Shown here: positions 43,166-51,374 of the stretch, one piece after another | How the letters are laid out: every line of letters starts with the position of its first letter | Position numbering within the stretch: position 1 is the first letter of the stretch | Source of the DNA: Nocardia thailandica NBRC 100428 | Lineage (GTDB): Bacteria; Actinomycetota; Actinomycetes; Mycobacteriales; Mycobacteriaceae | Assembly: GCF_000308795.1 (NCBI RefSeq) | Contig: NZ_BAGK01000224.1 | Coordinates: 108,588 to 172,587 of the forward strand | Direction of reading: 5' to 3' | Length of the DNA: 64,000 nt | Translations under genes and position numbers: made by a program | The notes under the pieces: model-generated | Told to the model about the DNA's origin: nothing | Databases searched by the model: none | Seen by the model: only the letters and a program-made list of their open reading frames with translations

Positions 43166-45240
43166 TCGGCACCGCCCTGCGCCTGGATGGCGGTGATCGC
43201 CACGGTGTTGACGATGTCGGCGACGAGCGCGCCGCGCGACAGGTCGTTGACCGGCTTGCGCAGGCCCTGCAGCACCGGCCCGATGGCCACGGCGCCCGCG
43301 CTGCGCTGCACGGCCTTGTAGGTGTTGTTGCCGGTGTTCAGGTCGGGGAACACGAACACCGTCGCCCGGCCCGCGACCTCGGAGTCGGGGAGTTTGGTGC
43401 TGGCGACGGTGGGCTCGACCGCCGCGTCGTACTGGATCGGGCCCTCCACGGGTAGCTCGGGGGCGCGGTCGCGCACCAGCGCGGTGGCGGCCCGCACCTT
43501 GTCCACGTCGGCGCCGCTGCCGGATTCCCCCGTCGAGTACGACAGCATGGCGACCCGCGGCGTGATCCCGAACCGCTCGGCGGTGGCCGCCGAGGACACC
43601 GCGATGTCGGCGAGCTGCTCGCTGGTGGGGTCGGGCACCACGGCGCAGTCGCCGTAGGCGAGCACGCGGTCGGCCAGGCACATGAGGAACACGCTGGACA
43701 CCGTCGAGACGCCCGGTTCGGTCTTGATGATCTCGAAGGAGGGCCGGATGGTGTGCGCGGTGGTGTGCGCGGCGCCGGACACCATGCCGTCGGCGATGCC
43801 CTTGTAGACCATCATCGTCCCGAAATAGGAGATGTCGGCCATGGTCTCGCGGGCCCGCTCCAGCGTCATGCCCTTGTGCTTGCGCAGCTCGGTGTACTCG
43901 GCGGCGAAGTCGTCGAGGTGGCCGGAGGTGCGCGGGTCGAGGACCTTCGCCGCGGAGATGTCGACGCCGAGCTCGGCGGCGCGGGCGCGCACCGAGGTCT
44001 CGTCGCCGAGGATGATCAGGTCGGCGATCTTGCGCTGCAGCACCCGGCCCGCGGCCCGCAGCACCCGGTCGTCGTCGCCCTCGGGCAGGACGATGGTCTT
44101 GCGGTCGGCGCGGGCACGCTCGATGAGCTGGTACTCGAACATCTGCGGGGTGACCACGTTCGACAGCGGCACCTGGATGCGTTCCAGGAGCTGCTTGGCG
44201 TCGACGCGCTGCTCCATCAGCGCCAGCGCGGTGTCGACCTTCAGCGGGCTGCCCGCCCACATGCGGCCGCGGGTGCGGTGCACGGCGCTGGCGGTGTCGT
44301 AGGTGCCCAGGTCGGTGGTGAGGATGGGCAGTTTCGGTTGCAGGCCCGCCATGAGGCGGGCGATCGCCGGATGCGGGCGGATGCCGCCGTTCATGATCAC
44401 GCCCGACAGCGAGGGGAAGCCGGCGGCCTCGTGCGCGTTCACGACGCCGAGCAGCACGTCGGAGCGGTCGCCGGGCACGATGACGACAACGCCGTCGGTC
44501 AGCCGTTCCAGGATGTGTTCGGCGGTCATCCCGCCGACCATGATGCGCAGGGCCTCGCGGTGCAGCAGTTCCGGATCGCCGCTGTACATCTCGCCGTCGA
44601 TGGCGCCGCACAACTCGGCCATGGTCGGCGCCATGAGCAGCGGCACCTCCGGCAGGGTCCAGGAGGGGACGTCGAACTCCGCGAGCGCCTTGGCGATGGG
44701 CTCGATGTCGTGCGCGCCGCACCGGTTGGCGACGATCGCGACCAGCTGCGCGTGCTCGGCGGACAGTTCGGTCGCGCACAGCTCCGCCAGCTGGGCCACC
44801 TCGGTGGCGGTGCGGTCGGCGCCGCGCACCACCAGCAGCACCGGGGCGCCGAGGTTCACCGCGATGCGCGCGTTGTAGCGCAGCTCGCTCGGGCTGGCGA
44901 CGTCGGTGTAGTCGGTGCCGACGACGACCACCGCGTCGCAGGCCTTGGCGACCTCGTGGAAGCGCATCACGATCTCGCTGATCGCGGCGTCGGGGTCGCG
45001 GTGGACGTCCTCGTAGGTGACACCGACGGCCTGGTCGTAGCCGATGTCGGCGGTGGAGTGCTCGAGCAGCAGCTCCAGGATGTAGTCCGGCTCGGTGGTC
45101 GAGCGGGTGATCGGGCGGAACACCCCGACGCGTGCGGTGGTCGCGCACAGCATCTGCAGCACGCCGAGGGCGACCGTCGACTTCCCGGTATCGCCCTCCG
45201 GCGAGGCGATGTACACGGTGGACGGTAAGTGTTCGACCAT
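43162..45240 (-). CDS. pta: Phosphate acetyltransferase
   Basis: A 692-residue long-form Pta that interconverts acetyl-CoA and acetyl phosphate. The N-terminal domain resembles a P-loop dethiobiotin synthetase (YIASPEGDTGKSTVALGVLQ), a DRTGG regulatory domain follows (TAEHILERLTDGVVVIVPGDRSD), and the catalytic domain begins near residue 375 with IVLPEGDDDRVLRAA. The length matches enterobacterial and mycobacterial Pta (about 690-715). ATG 45240 has TAGGCT six bases upstream, so the pta-ackA message is probably leaderless. Confidence 0.95.
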   Translation of the reverse strand: MVEHLPSTVYIASPEGDTGKSTVALGVLQMLCATTARVGVFRPITRSTTEPDYILELLLEHSTADIGYDQAVGVTYEDVHRDPDAAISEIVMRFHEVAKACDAVVVVGTDYTDVASPSELRYNARIAVNLGAPVLLVVRGADRTATEVAQLAELCATELSAEHAQLVAIVANRCGAHDIEPIAKALAEFDVPSWTLPEVPLLMAPTMAELCGAIDGEMYSGDPELLHREALRIMVGGMTAEHILERLTDGVVVIVPGDRSDVLLGVVNAHEAAGFPSLSGVIMNGGIRPHPAIARLMAGLQPKLPILTTDLGTYDTASAVHRTRGRMWAGSPLKVDTALALMEQRVDAKQLLERIQVPLSNVVTPQMFEYQLIERARADRKTIVLPEGDDDRVLRAAGRVLQRKIADLIILGDETSVRARAAELGVDISAAKVLDPRTSGHLDDFAAEYTELRKHKGMTLERARETMADISYFGTMMVYKGIADGMVSGAAHTTAHTIRPSFEIIKTEPGVSTVSSVFLMCLADRVLAYGDCAVVPDPTSEQLADIAVSSAATAERFGITPRVAMLSYSTGESGSGADVDKVRAATALVRDRAPELPVEGPIQYDAAVEPTVASTKLPDSEVAGRATVFVFPDLNTGNNTYKAVQRSAGAVAIGPVLQGLRKPVNDLSRGALVADIVNTVAITAIQAQGGAE

Positions 45241-45252
45241 GACCGCAGCCTA
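45241..45252 (-). promoter_or_regulatory. -10 box for the leaderless pta-ackA operon
   Basis: TAGGCT on the minus strand at 45252-45247, six bases before ATG 45240. Confidence 0.5.
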
Positions 45253-45326
45253 ATCGGCGCTCCGGTGTCCCAGCCACCGTGACGGCCACCGCGTCCGTCC
45301 CCCGGCGGATCCGGCGGGTCGGTGAT

Positions 45327-45339
45327 TACGCTGCCCGAT
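45327..45339 (+). promoter_or_regulatory. -10 box for the Ddn-like gene
   Basis: TACGCT at 45327-45332, seven bases before ATG 45340, without a ribosome binding site. Confidence 0.5.
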
Positions 45340-45846
45340 ATGACAGCCCAGTTCCCGCAACGACTGTGGGGTTCGCGCAGCGGCCCCTTCGCCCGTGTCG
45401 CCAATCGGGTCGCGTCCACCCGCGCCGGTTCCCGGGTGGTGCGGGCGCTGACCCCGCTGGACCGGGCCCTGCTCGCCCGCACCGACGCCCGGTTCTCGGT
45501 GCTCGGGCCGCTCGGCGTCCCGACCATCCTGCTGACCACCACCGGCCGCAAGTCCGGGCAGCCGCGCACCCAGCCGCTGCTCGCGGTGCACGACGGCGAC
45601 GTGCTCTACGTGCTCGGCTCGAACTTCGGGCAGCAGCATCACCCGGCCTGGACCGGCAATCTCCTCGCCGAGCCGCGCGCGACGGTCACCATCGCGGGCG
45701 AGCGGATCCCGGTGGTGGCCACCCGGGTCGACGAAGCGGAGAAGCAGCGGGTGTTCCCCCGCTTCGTCGCGATGACCGACGCCTACGACGCCTACCGCGA
45801 GCGCACCAGCCGCGACCTGCGGATGTTCGCGCTGCGGCGCGCCTGA
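45340..45846 (+). CDS. Ddn-like F420H2-dependent reductase (DUF385 family)
   Basis: A 168-residue protein of the deazaflavin-dependent nitroreductase family: PTILLTTTGRKSGQPRTQPLLAVHDGDVLYVLGSNFG contains the conserved GRKSG(Q/K)PR loop for F420 binding and the GS-x-GG-like motif. A long N-terminal amphipathic stretch of about 50 residues precedes it, as in membrane-associated Ddn. It would use F420H2 to reduce quinones or other unsaturated compounds. It lies between pta and fgd1, a spot empty in the M. tuberculosis block as I recall it, so the enzyme that uses F420H2 is encoded beside the one that makes it. The two genes are convergent and only four bases apart. Confidence 0.87.
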   Translation: MTAQFPQRLWGSRSGPFARVANRVASTRAGSRVVRALTPLDRALLARTDARFSVLGPLGVPTILLTTTGRKSGQPRTQPLLAVHDGDVLYVLGSNFGQQHHPAWTGNLLAEPRATVTIAGERIPVVATRVDEAEKQRVFPRFVAMTDAYDAYRERTSRDLRMFALRRA

Positions 45847-45850
45847 CCGC

Positions 45851-46861
45851 TCAGGCCAGGGCGCGCAGGCGCGGGGCGAGGTCGCGCTGGAACAGGTCGA
45901 GGAAGCGCTTCTGGTCGTGGCCGGGGGCGTGGAAGACCAGGTGGTTGAGGCCCGCGTCGAGGTACGGCTTGATCTTGGCGACGGCCTCGTCCGGGTCGCT
46001 GGCCACGATCCAGCGCTTGGCGATGGTCTCGATGGGCAGCGCGTCGGCGGCGGCTTCCATCTCGATCGGGTCGTGGATGTCGTGCTTCTGCTCGGCGCTC
46101 AGCGACAGCGGCGCCCAGAAGCGCGTGTTCTCCAGCGCCAGTTCGGGATCGGTGTCGTAGGAGATCTTGATCTCGATCATCTTGTCGATGGCGTCGAGCG
46201 AGCGGCCCGCCTTCTCCGCGCCCTCGGCGACCGCGGGCATGAGCTTCTCGGTGTAGAGGTCCATGCCCTTGCCCGAGGTGCAGATGAAGCCGTCGCCCGC
46301 GCGGCCCGCGTACCGGGCGACGACCGGGCCGCCCGCGGCGATGTAGACGGGGATGCCGCCCTTGGGCACGTCGTAGATCGAGGCGCCGACGGTGTGGTAG
46401 TACTCGCCCTCGAAGTCGGTGCGCTCGCCGGTCCACAGCGCGCGCATGAGCTGGACGGCCTCGCGCAGGCGCGCGAAACGTTCCTTGAAGTCCGGCCATT
46501 CGCCGCGGTAGCCGGTGGCGATCTCGTTGAGCGCCTCGCCGGTGCCGACGCCGAGCATCACCCGGCCGGGGTACAGGCAGCCGAAGGTGGCGAAGGCCTG
46601 CGCGATGACGGCCGGGTTGTAGCGGAAGGTCGGGGTGAGGACCGAGGTGCCGAGCTGGATGCGCTCGGTGCGCTCGCCGACCGCGGCCAGCCACGCCAGC
46701 GAGAACGGGGCGTGCCCGCCGTTGTGCCGCCAGGGCTGGAAGTGATCGCTCACGGTGGCGCTGTCGAGGCCGTGCTCCTCGGCGGCCACGGCCAGTTCCA
46801 CCAGTTCCCGGGGTCCGAACTGCTCCGCCGATGCCTTGTATCCGAGCTTGAGCTCCACCAT
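45851..46861 (-). CDS. fgd1: F420-dependent glucose-6-phosphate dehydrogenase
   Basis: A 336-residue luciferase-like TIM-barrel enzyme, the same length as M. tuberculosis FGD1. It oxidises glucose 6-phosphate to 6-phosphogluconolactone while reducing F420. With ATG 46861 as start every key residue falls on the published number: His40, Trp44 and Glu109 in the active site, and Lys198, Lys259 and Arg283 for phosphate binding. AGGAG precedes the start at good spacing. It supplies F420H2 for reductases such as the adjacent Ddn-like protein. Confidence 0.96.
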   Translation of the reverse strand: MVELKLGYKASAEQFGPRELVELAVAAEEHGLDSATVSDHFQPWRHNGGHAPFSLAWLAAVGERTERIQLGTSVLTPTFRYNPAVIAQAFATFGCLYPGRVMLGVGTGEALNEIATGYRGEWPDFKERFARLREAVQLMRALWTGERTDFEGEYYHTVGASIYDVPKGGIPVYIAAGGPVVARYAGRAGDGFICTSGKGMDLYTEKLMPAVAEGAEKAGRSLDAIDKMIEIKISYDTDPELALENTRFWAPLSLSAEQKHDIHDPIEMEAAADALPIETIAKRWIVASDPDEAVAKIKPYLDAGLNHLVFHAPGHDQKRFLDLFQRDLAPRLRALA

Positions 46862-46908
46862 GCCAGCACTCCTGTCGTTTCGCTTCGTCGCGCGGCCTCT
46901 GCCACACG

Positions 46909-46914
46909 ACACTA
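46909..46914 (-). promoter_or_regulatory. Possible -10 of fgd1
   Basis: TAGTGT on the minus strand, about 48 bases before ATG 46861, giving a 5' leader near 40 bases that includes the AGGAG. No good -35 is visible. Confidence 0.35.
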
Positions 46915-47011
46915 GCCAACATCGCCCCGCCGCCGTGGCTTCCGCCCGGCATCGCCGAGATCACGTCGTTTCGTCACGCCGCGGGCTCGGATATAGCGGA
47001 TCATTAGCTGT

Positions 47012-47812
47012 GTGAACCCGAAGGATGATCAGATTCTGTCGTACCTGACCGACATGGACGGGGTCCTCGTGCACGAGGATCACCTGATCCCGGGTGCCGA
47101 CGAATTCCTCGCCGAGCTCCGCGCGAACGAGATCCCCTTCCTCGTCCTCACCAACAACTCGATCCGCACCCCGCGCGATCTGCAGGCCCGGCTGCGGCAC
47201 ACCGGCCTCGACATCCCCGAGGAGTCCATCTGGACCTCGGCGCTGGCCACGGCCACCTTCCTGCACGAGCAGCGCCCCAACGGCACCGCCTACGTCGTCG
47301 GCGAGTCGGGCCTCACCACCGCGCTGCACGAGATCGGCTACGTGCTGACCGACAGCGACCCGGACTACGTCGTGCTCGGCGAGACCCGCACGTATTCGTT
47401 CGAGGCGATCACCACGGCCATCCGCCTCGTCGAGCGGGGCGCCCGGTTCATCGCGACCAACCCGGACGCGACCGGCCCGTCCCGGGAGGGCTCGCTGCCC
47501 GCCACCGGTTCCGTCGCCGCCCTGATCACCCGGGCCACCGGCAAGGAGCCCTACTACGTGGGCAAACCCAATCCGCTGATGATGCGCTCGGCCCTGCGCC
47601 GCATCGGCGCGCACTCCCGCTCCACGGTGATGATCGGCGACCGCATGGACACCGACGTCATCGCCGGCCTGGAGGCCGGCCTGCGCACGGTGCTCGTCAC
47701 CTCGGGCATCTCCACCAAGTCCTCGGTCGAGGCCTACCCCTTCCGCCCGACCGTGGTCGTCGACTCGGTGGCCGACCTCATCGGCCGCACCCGCCACCCG
47801 TTCGCCGATTGA
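47012..47812 (+). CDS. HAD-IIA family phosphatase (NagD-like)
   Basis: A 266-residue HAD hydrolase with the C2B cap of the NagD/p-nitrophenyl phosphatase group. Motif I is YLTDMDGVL, with nucleophile Asp14 and Asp16; motif II is VLTNNS; motif III includes the lysine in YYVGKPNP; motif IV is MIGDRMDTD. It hydrolyses small phosphate esters such as nucleotides or sugar phosphates; the physiological substrate is unknown. The GTG start at 47012 has no ribosome binding site, and TATAGC lies 13 bases upstream. Confidence 0.88.
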   Translation: MNPKDDQILSYLTDMDGVLVHEDHLIPGADEFLAELRANEIPFLVLTNNSIRTPRDLQARLRHTGLDIPEESIWTSALATATFLHEQRPNGTAYVVGESGLTTALHEIGYVLTDSDPDYVVLGETRTYSFEAITTAIRLVERGARFIATNPDATGPSREGSLPATGSVAALITRATGKEPYYVGKPNPLMMRSALRRIGAHSRSTVMIGDRMDTDVIAGLEAGLRTVLVTSGISTKSSVEAYPFRPTVVVDSVADLIGRTRHPFAD

Positions 47813-47825
47813 GTACGATCCGAAT

Positions 47826-47841
47826 GTGAGCTACGTCTCAC
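47826..47841. promoter_or_regulatory. Inverted repeat upstream of the monooxygenase operon
   Basis: GTGAG-CTACGT-CTCAC lies about 27 bases upstream of the predicted -10 and may be an activator site. The arm spacing does not fit a CRP site. Confidence 0.4.
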
Positions 47842-47867
47842 GGGAATACCCCAGCGCCCAGCGGACT

Positions 47868-47885
47868 TATAGTTGCCATGGCAAC
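47868..47885 (+). promoter_or_regulatory. -10 box and overlapping palindrome of the monooxygenase operon
   Basis: TATAGT at 47868-47873 is a strong -10. It overlaps the perfect 14-base palindrome GTTGCCATGGCAAC at 47872-47885, which covers the expected transcription start, so a repressor bound here would block initiation. Confidence 0.65.
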
Positions 47886-47907
47886 CAAACCGGATCGAGG
47901 AGGGCAC

Positions 47908-48996
47908 GTGCAGTTCGGGATCTTCACCGTCGGCGACGTCACCACGGACCCCACGACCGGACGCACCCCGACCGAGGGTGAGCGGATCAAGGCGATGGTG
48001 GCGATCGCACAGAAGGCCGAGGAAGTCGGCCTCGACGTCTTCGCCACCGGGGAGCACCACAACCCGCCGTTCGTCCCGTCCTCCCCCACCACCATGCTCG
48101 GCTACATCGCCGCCCGCACCGAGCGCATCATCCTGTCCACCTCGACCACGCTGATCACCACCAACGACCCGGTGAAGATCGCCGAGGACTTCGCGATGCT
48201 GCAGCACCTGGCCGACGGCCGCGTCGACCTCATGCTCGGCCGCGGCAACACCGGCCCGGTCTATCCGTGGTTCGGCAAGGACATCCGCGACGGCATCCCC
48301 CTGGCCATCGAGAACTACCACCTGCTGCACCGGCTGTGGCGCGAGGACGTCGTGAACTGGGAAGGCAAGTTCCGCACCCCGCTGCAGTCGTTCACCTCGA
48401 CCCCGCGCCCGCTCGACGGCACCCCGCCGTTCGTCTGGCACGGCTCGATCCGCAGCCCGGAGATCGCCGAACAGGCCGCCTACTACGGCGACGGCTTCTT
48501 CGCCAACAACATCTTCTGGCCCAAGGACCACTTCCAGCGGCTCATCGAGCTCTACCGCCGCCGCTACGAGCACTACGGCCACGGCAGCGCCGACCAGGCG
48601 ATCGTCGGGCTCGGCGGGCAGGTGTTCATGCGCAAGAACTCCCAGGACGCGGTGCGCGAGTTCCGCCCCTACTTCGACAACGCGCCGGTCTACGGACACG
48701 GCCCGTCGCTCGAGGAGTTCACCGAGCAGACGCCGCTCACCGTGGGCAGCCCGCAGGAGGTCATCGACAAGACGCTGACCTTCCGCGAGTCCTTCGGCGA
48801 CTACCAGCGCCAGCTGTTCCTCATGGATCACGCGGGCCTGCCACTGAAGACGGTGCTCGAGCAGCTCGACCTGCTCGGCGAGGAGGTCGTCCCGGTGCTG
48901 CGCGCCGAGTTCGCGAAGGACCGCCCCGCGCACGTGCCGGACGGGCCCACCCACGACGCGCTGCGCGCCGCCCCCGCGGTGGAGGTGGTCGCGTGA
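47908..48996 (+). CDS. LLM-class flavin-dependent monooxygenase
   Basis: A 362-residue luciferase-like monooxygenase. QFGIFTVGDV at the N-terminus, GLDVFATGEHHNP, STSTTLITTNDPVKIAEDFAMLQHLADGRVDLMLGRG and WHGSIRSPEIAEQAAYYGDGFF are typical of the CE1758-like FMN-dependent group. It needs reduced FMN, which the next gene can supply. The GTG at 47908 is chosen because GAGGAGGG sits just upstream; an earlier ATG at 47878 lies inside the promoter palindrome. The C-terminus overlaps the reductase gene as GTGA. Substrate is unknown. Confidence 0.88.
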   Translation: MQFGIFTVGDVTTDPTTGRTPTEGERIKAMVAIAQKAEEVGLDVFATGEHHNPPFVPSSPTTMLGYIAARTERIILSTSTTLITTNDPVKIAEDFAMLQHLADGRVDLMLGRGNTGPVYPWFGKDIRDGIPLAIENYHLLHRLWREDVVNWEGKFRTPLQSFTSTPRPLDGTPPFVWHGSIRSPEIAEQAAYYGDGFFANNIFWPKDHFQRLIELYRRRYEHYGHGSADQAIVGLGGQVFMRKNSQDAVREFRPYFDNAPVYGHGPSLEEFTEQTPLTVGSPQEVIDKTLTFRESFGDYQRQLFLMDHAGLPLKTVLEQLDLLGEEVVPVLRAEFAKDRPAHVPDGPTHDALRAAPAVEVVA

Positions 48997-49613
48997 CCCG
49001 CGTCCGCATCGCGGTGGTGTCGGCGGGCCTGTCCCAGCCGTCGTCCACCCGGCTGCTCGCCGAGCGGCTGGCCGCCGCGACCGAAACGGAGCTGACCGCC
49101 GCGGGCGCCGAGGTCGAACTCGACTTCGTCGACCTGCGCGACCACGCCCGCGCCCTCGCCGACAACCTACTCACCGGGTTCCCGGCACCGTCGCTGCGGG
49201 AGGCGATCGAGCGGGTCGTCACCGCCGACGGCATCGTCGCCGTGACGCCGATCTTCTCCGCGTCCTACAGCGGCCTGTTCAAGACGTTCTTCGATGTGCT
49301 CGAACCGGATTCGCTCATCGGCATGCCGGTCCTGGCCGGCGCGACGGGCGGCACCGAACGCCACTCGCTGGCGCTCGAGCACGCGGTGCGCCCACTGTTC
49401 GCCTACCTGCGCGCGATCGTCGCCCCGACCTCGGTCTACGCGGCGTCCGCCGACTGGGGGGCCACCGGGGCCGGTCACGGCCTGGACGACCGGATCCGCC
49501 GTGCCGCCGAAGAATTCGCCGGGCTGCTGCTCGGCCGGCCCGCCGCCCGCCCGGCGGACCCGTTCACCACCCCGACGTCCTTCGAGGATCTCCTCGCGGG
49601 CAACACCAACTAA
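48993..49613 (+). CDS. NAD(P)H-dependent FMN reductase
   Basis: A 206-residue flavodoxin-fold protein of the MsuE/SsuE-like FMN reductase family. The flavin phosphate loop SAGLSQPSSTRLLAERL is at the N-terminus; VAVTPIFSASYSGLFKTFFD forms the second flavin contact and dimer region. It overlaps the monooxygenase stop by GTGA, so the pair is a classic two-component system: this enzyme reduces FMN and the partner uses FMNH2 with O2. A YceI gene follows eight bases later. Confidence 0.9.
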   Translation: MTRVRIAVVSAGLSQPSSTRLLAERLAAATETELTAAGAEVELDFVDLRDHARALADNLLTGFPAPSLREAIERVVTADGIVAVTPIFSASYSGLFKTFFDVLEPDSLIGMPVLAGATGGTERHSLALEHAVRPLFAYLRAIVAPTSVYAASADWGATGAGHGLDDRIRRAAEEFAGLLLGRPAARPADPFTTPTSFEDLLAGNTN

Positions 49614-49621
49614 GGAGCACC

Positions 49622-50170
49622 ATGACCAGCACCATCGCCAAGGGACTCTCCGCGGGCACCTGGGCCATCGACCCCGCCCACTCCACCGTCGGCTTCTCGG
49701 TACGCCACCTGATGGTGAGCAAGGTCCGTGGCCGCTTCACCGACTTCGACGGCGCCCTCGTCGTCGGCGAGGACGGCAGCCTCTCCGCGCACGCCGAGAT
49801 CCGCGTCGACTCCCTGACGACCGACAACGCCCAGCGCGACGCGCACCTGCGCACCGCCGACTTCTTCCACGCCGAGCAGTACCCGGTCATGACCTTCACC
49901 TCCACCGGCTTCCGCGGCGACGGTGAGGACTTCGTGGTCGAGGGCGAGTTCACCGTGCGCGGCACCACCAAGCCCGTCTCGCTCGAGGTCGAGTTCCTCG
50001 GCGTGAACCCCGGCATGGGCAACGGCCCGGTCGCCGGCTTCGAGGCCAAGACCGTGGTCTCGCGCCGCGAGTTCGGCCTCGACATCGACATGCCGCTCCC
50101 CGACGGCGGCGCCGTGATCGGCGACAAGATCACCCTCACCCTCGAGATCGAGGTCGGCCTCCAGAGCTGA
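49622..50170 (+). CDS. YceI-family polyisoprenoid-binding protein
   Basis: A 182-residue lipocalin-like YceI protein with the signature AGTWAIDPAHSTVGFSVRHLMVSKVRGRF at about residues 11-39 and the FDGALVVGEDGSLSAHAEIRVDSLTT strands. YceI proteins bind polyisoprenoids or other long hydrophobic chains. There is no signal peptide, so it is cytoplasmic here. TAAGGAGCACC overlaps the upstream stop and gives a strong ribosome binding site. Its place in an operon with a flavin monooxygenase and reductase suggests it holds a hydrophobic substrate or quinone-like product. Confidence 0.88.
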   Translation: MTSTIAKGLSAGTWAIDPAHSTVGFSVRHLMVSKVRGRFTDFDGALVVGEDGSLSAHAEIRVDSLTTDNAQRDAHLRTADFFHAEQYPVMTFTSTGFRGDGEDFVVEGEFTVRGTTKPVSLEVEFLGVNPGMGNGPVAGFEAKTVVSRREFGLDIDMPLPDGGAVIGDKITLTLEIEVGLQS

Positions 50171-50182
50171 TCCCCGGATCGC

Positions 50183-50225
50183 GCACGACGCGGCCCGCCG
50201 ACACCGTCGGCGGGCCGCGTCGTGC
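50183..50225. terminator. Bidirectional terminator between yceI and marR
   Basis: A perfect 19-base-pair stem (50183-50201 with 50207-50225) around the loop CACCG, placed between two convergent genes. It has no U-tract but is very stable. Confidence 0.75.
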
Positions 50226-50231
50226 GTGGGG

Positions 50232-50684
50232 TCAGTCCGCTTCGGCGGCGAGGTCGTCCAGTACGGCCGAGAGCCGGGTCAGCGCCGCCACCGCGGCCGC
50301 GAACTCCTCGGGCCCGAGCCGCTCGGCCACGCGGTGGGCCATGGTGGCGTGCTGGGGCCCGATCCGCTCGACGGCCGCGCGTCCCGCCGCGGTGACCGCG
50401 ACCAGCTTGGCGCGCTTGTGCGCCGGATTCGGGCGGTACTCCGCGAGCCCCTTGTCCACCAGCAGGTCGGCGACGCGCTGCACGCTCTGCCGGGTGATGC
50501 CCATCGCGCGCGCGATGCCGGCCACGGGTAGCGGTTCGCGCAGCACCGCGCCGAGGACCTGCCACCACGTGGCGGTGAGACCGGCCGGGCGGGCCAGGTC
50601 CTCGGCCACCGCGAGGAACTGGCCGTTGAGCCGGAACGTGGTGACCGCGGCGGTGGAGAGCAGCTCCTGCTCGGACCGGGTCAC
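50232..50684 (-). CDS. MarR-family regulator
   Basis: A 150-residue winged-helix MarR protein. The recognition region PVAGIARAMGITRQSVQRVADLLVDKGLAEYRPNP and the basic wing AHKRAKLVAVTAAG are diagnostic. The GTG start overlaps the stop of the DJ-1-like gene as GTGA, so it is co-translated as the second gene. It likely represses its own operon through the two TGACAG-type palindromes at 51315-51352. It could also act on the nearby GTTGCC palindrome of the monooxygenase operon, but those half-sites differ. Confidence 0.88.
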   Translation of the reverse strand: MTRSEQELLSTAAVTTFRLNGQFLAVAEDLARPAGLTATWWQVLGAVLREPLPVAGIARAMGITRQSVQRVADLLVDKGLAEYRPNPAHKRAKLVAVTAAGRAAVERIGPQHATMAHRVAERLGPEEFAAAVAALTRLSAVLDDLAAEAD

Positions 50685-51316
50685 CGGACCGACTGCCGCG
50701 CTTCGTATTCGGCGAGCACCGCGTAGCCCGCGGGGTCGCCGTGCGCGAACAGGCGGTACCAGCCGTCGAGCACGTGATCCTCGTAGACGTCGAGCGCCCG
50801 GAAGATCTCGCGGGCGAAGTCGACCGGCGCGGTGGAGTTGGCGGTGATGACCGTGCCCCCGGTGACCGCGGGCGCGTCGACGTAGTGCGCGCCGCCCGCG
50901 TAGCCGCTCATCGCGAGATATTCGGCGGCGTTGCTCGTGTGCGGGCGGTCGTCGAGCAGGCCGTTGGCGGCGAGCCCGTAGGTCGCGCCGCAGATCGCGG
51001 CGACCGGCACGCCCGCCGCCGTGAACTGCTCGGCCGTGCGGCCGAACGCGGCGAGTTCGCCCGTGTCCCAGGTGGCCGCGCCCGGCAGGATCAGCAGGGC
51101 GCTGTCGGCCGGTTCGAGCTGGTCGAGCGTGAGATCGGGCAGGACCCGCAGGCCGCCCATGGTGGTCACCGGCTCGGTGGTCGCGCCGACGTAGGCGACC
51201 CGGAAGCCACCCGGTTCGCGGTGGCACAGGCCGTTGGCGAGGTGTGCGGTGGCGTGCCCCACCTCCCAGTCGGCGAGGGTGTCGTAGACGGCGACGTGCA
51301 CTGTACGAGTAGCCAT
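50681..51316 (-). CDS. DJ-1/PfpI-family protein (glutamine amidotransferase-like)
   Basis: A 211-residue class I glutamine amidotransferase-like protein. The nucleophile elbow AICGATYGLA holds the conserved Cys at about residue 109, and the acidic partner lies in VHVAVYDTLADWEVG near residue 18. The family includes glyoxalase III, isonitrile hydratase and regulator-associated chaperones; none can be chosen here. It is first in an operon with marR. Its start codon is covered by the first operator palindrome, so the mRNA probably starts at or very near the ATG. Confidence 0.87.
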   Translation of the reverse strand: MATRTVHVAVYDTLADWEVGHATAHLANGLCHREPGGFRVAYVGATTEPVTTMGGLRVLPDLTLDQLEPADSALLILPGAATWDTGELAAFGRTAEQFTAAGVPVAAICGATYGLAANGLLDDRPHTSNAAEYLAMSGYAGGAHYVDAPAVTGGTVITANSTAPVDFAREIFRALDVYEDHVLDGWYRLFAHGDPAGYAVLAEYEARQSVR

Positions 51317-51332
51317 GACAGCATGCTGTCAT
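51315..51332. promoter_or_regulatory. MarR operator 1, covering the DJ-1 gene start
   Basis: ATGACAGCATGCTGTCAT is a perfect 18-base palindrome that includes two bases of the start codon. Confidence 0.75.
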
Positions 51333-51334
51333 GT

Positions 51335-51352
51335 TTGACAGGATGCTGTCAA
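51335..51352. promoter_or_regulatory. MarR operator 2, containing the -35 box
   Basis: TTGACAGGATGCTGTCAA is palindromic except for one central pair. Its minus-strand TTGACA is a consensus -35. The centres of the two operators are 20 bases apart, two helical turns, allowing side-by-side binding on one face. Confidence 0.75.
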
Positions 51353-51374
51353 TAAGAAATTTGCAACCAGTTCG

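Noticed and set aside
41969..45289. A 1106-codon minus-strand frame that seems to fuse pta and ackA
   Set aside because: The upstream part is an out-of-frame reading of pta. The true genes overlap by ATGA at 43162-43165.
47825..47841. CRP/Cmr-type binding site TGTGA...TCAC
   Set aside because: The distance between the half-sites is eight bases rather than six, so it does not fit the CRP consensus. It was kept only as a generic inverted repeat.
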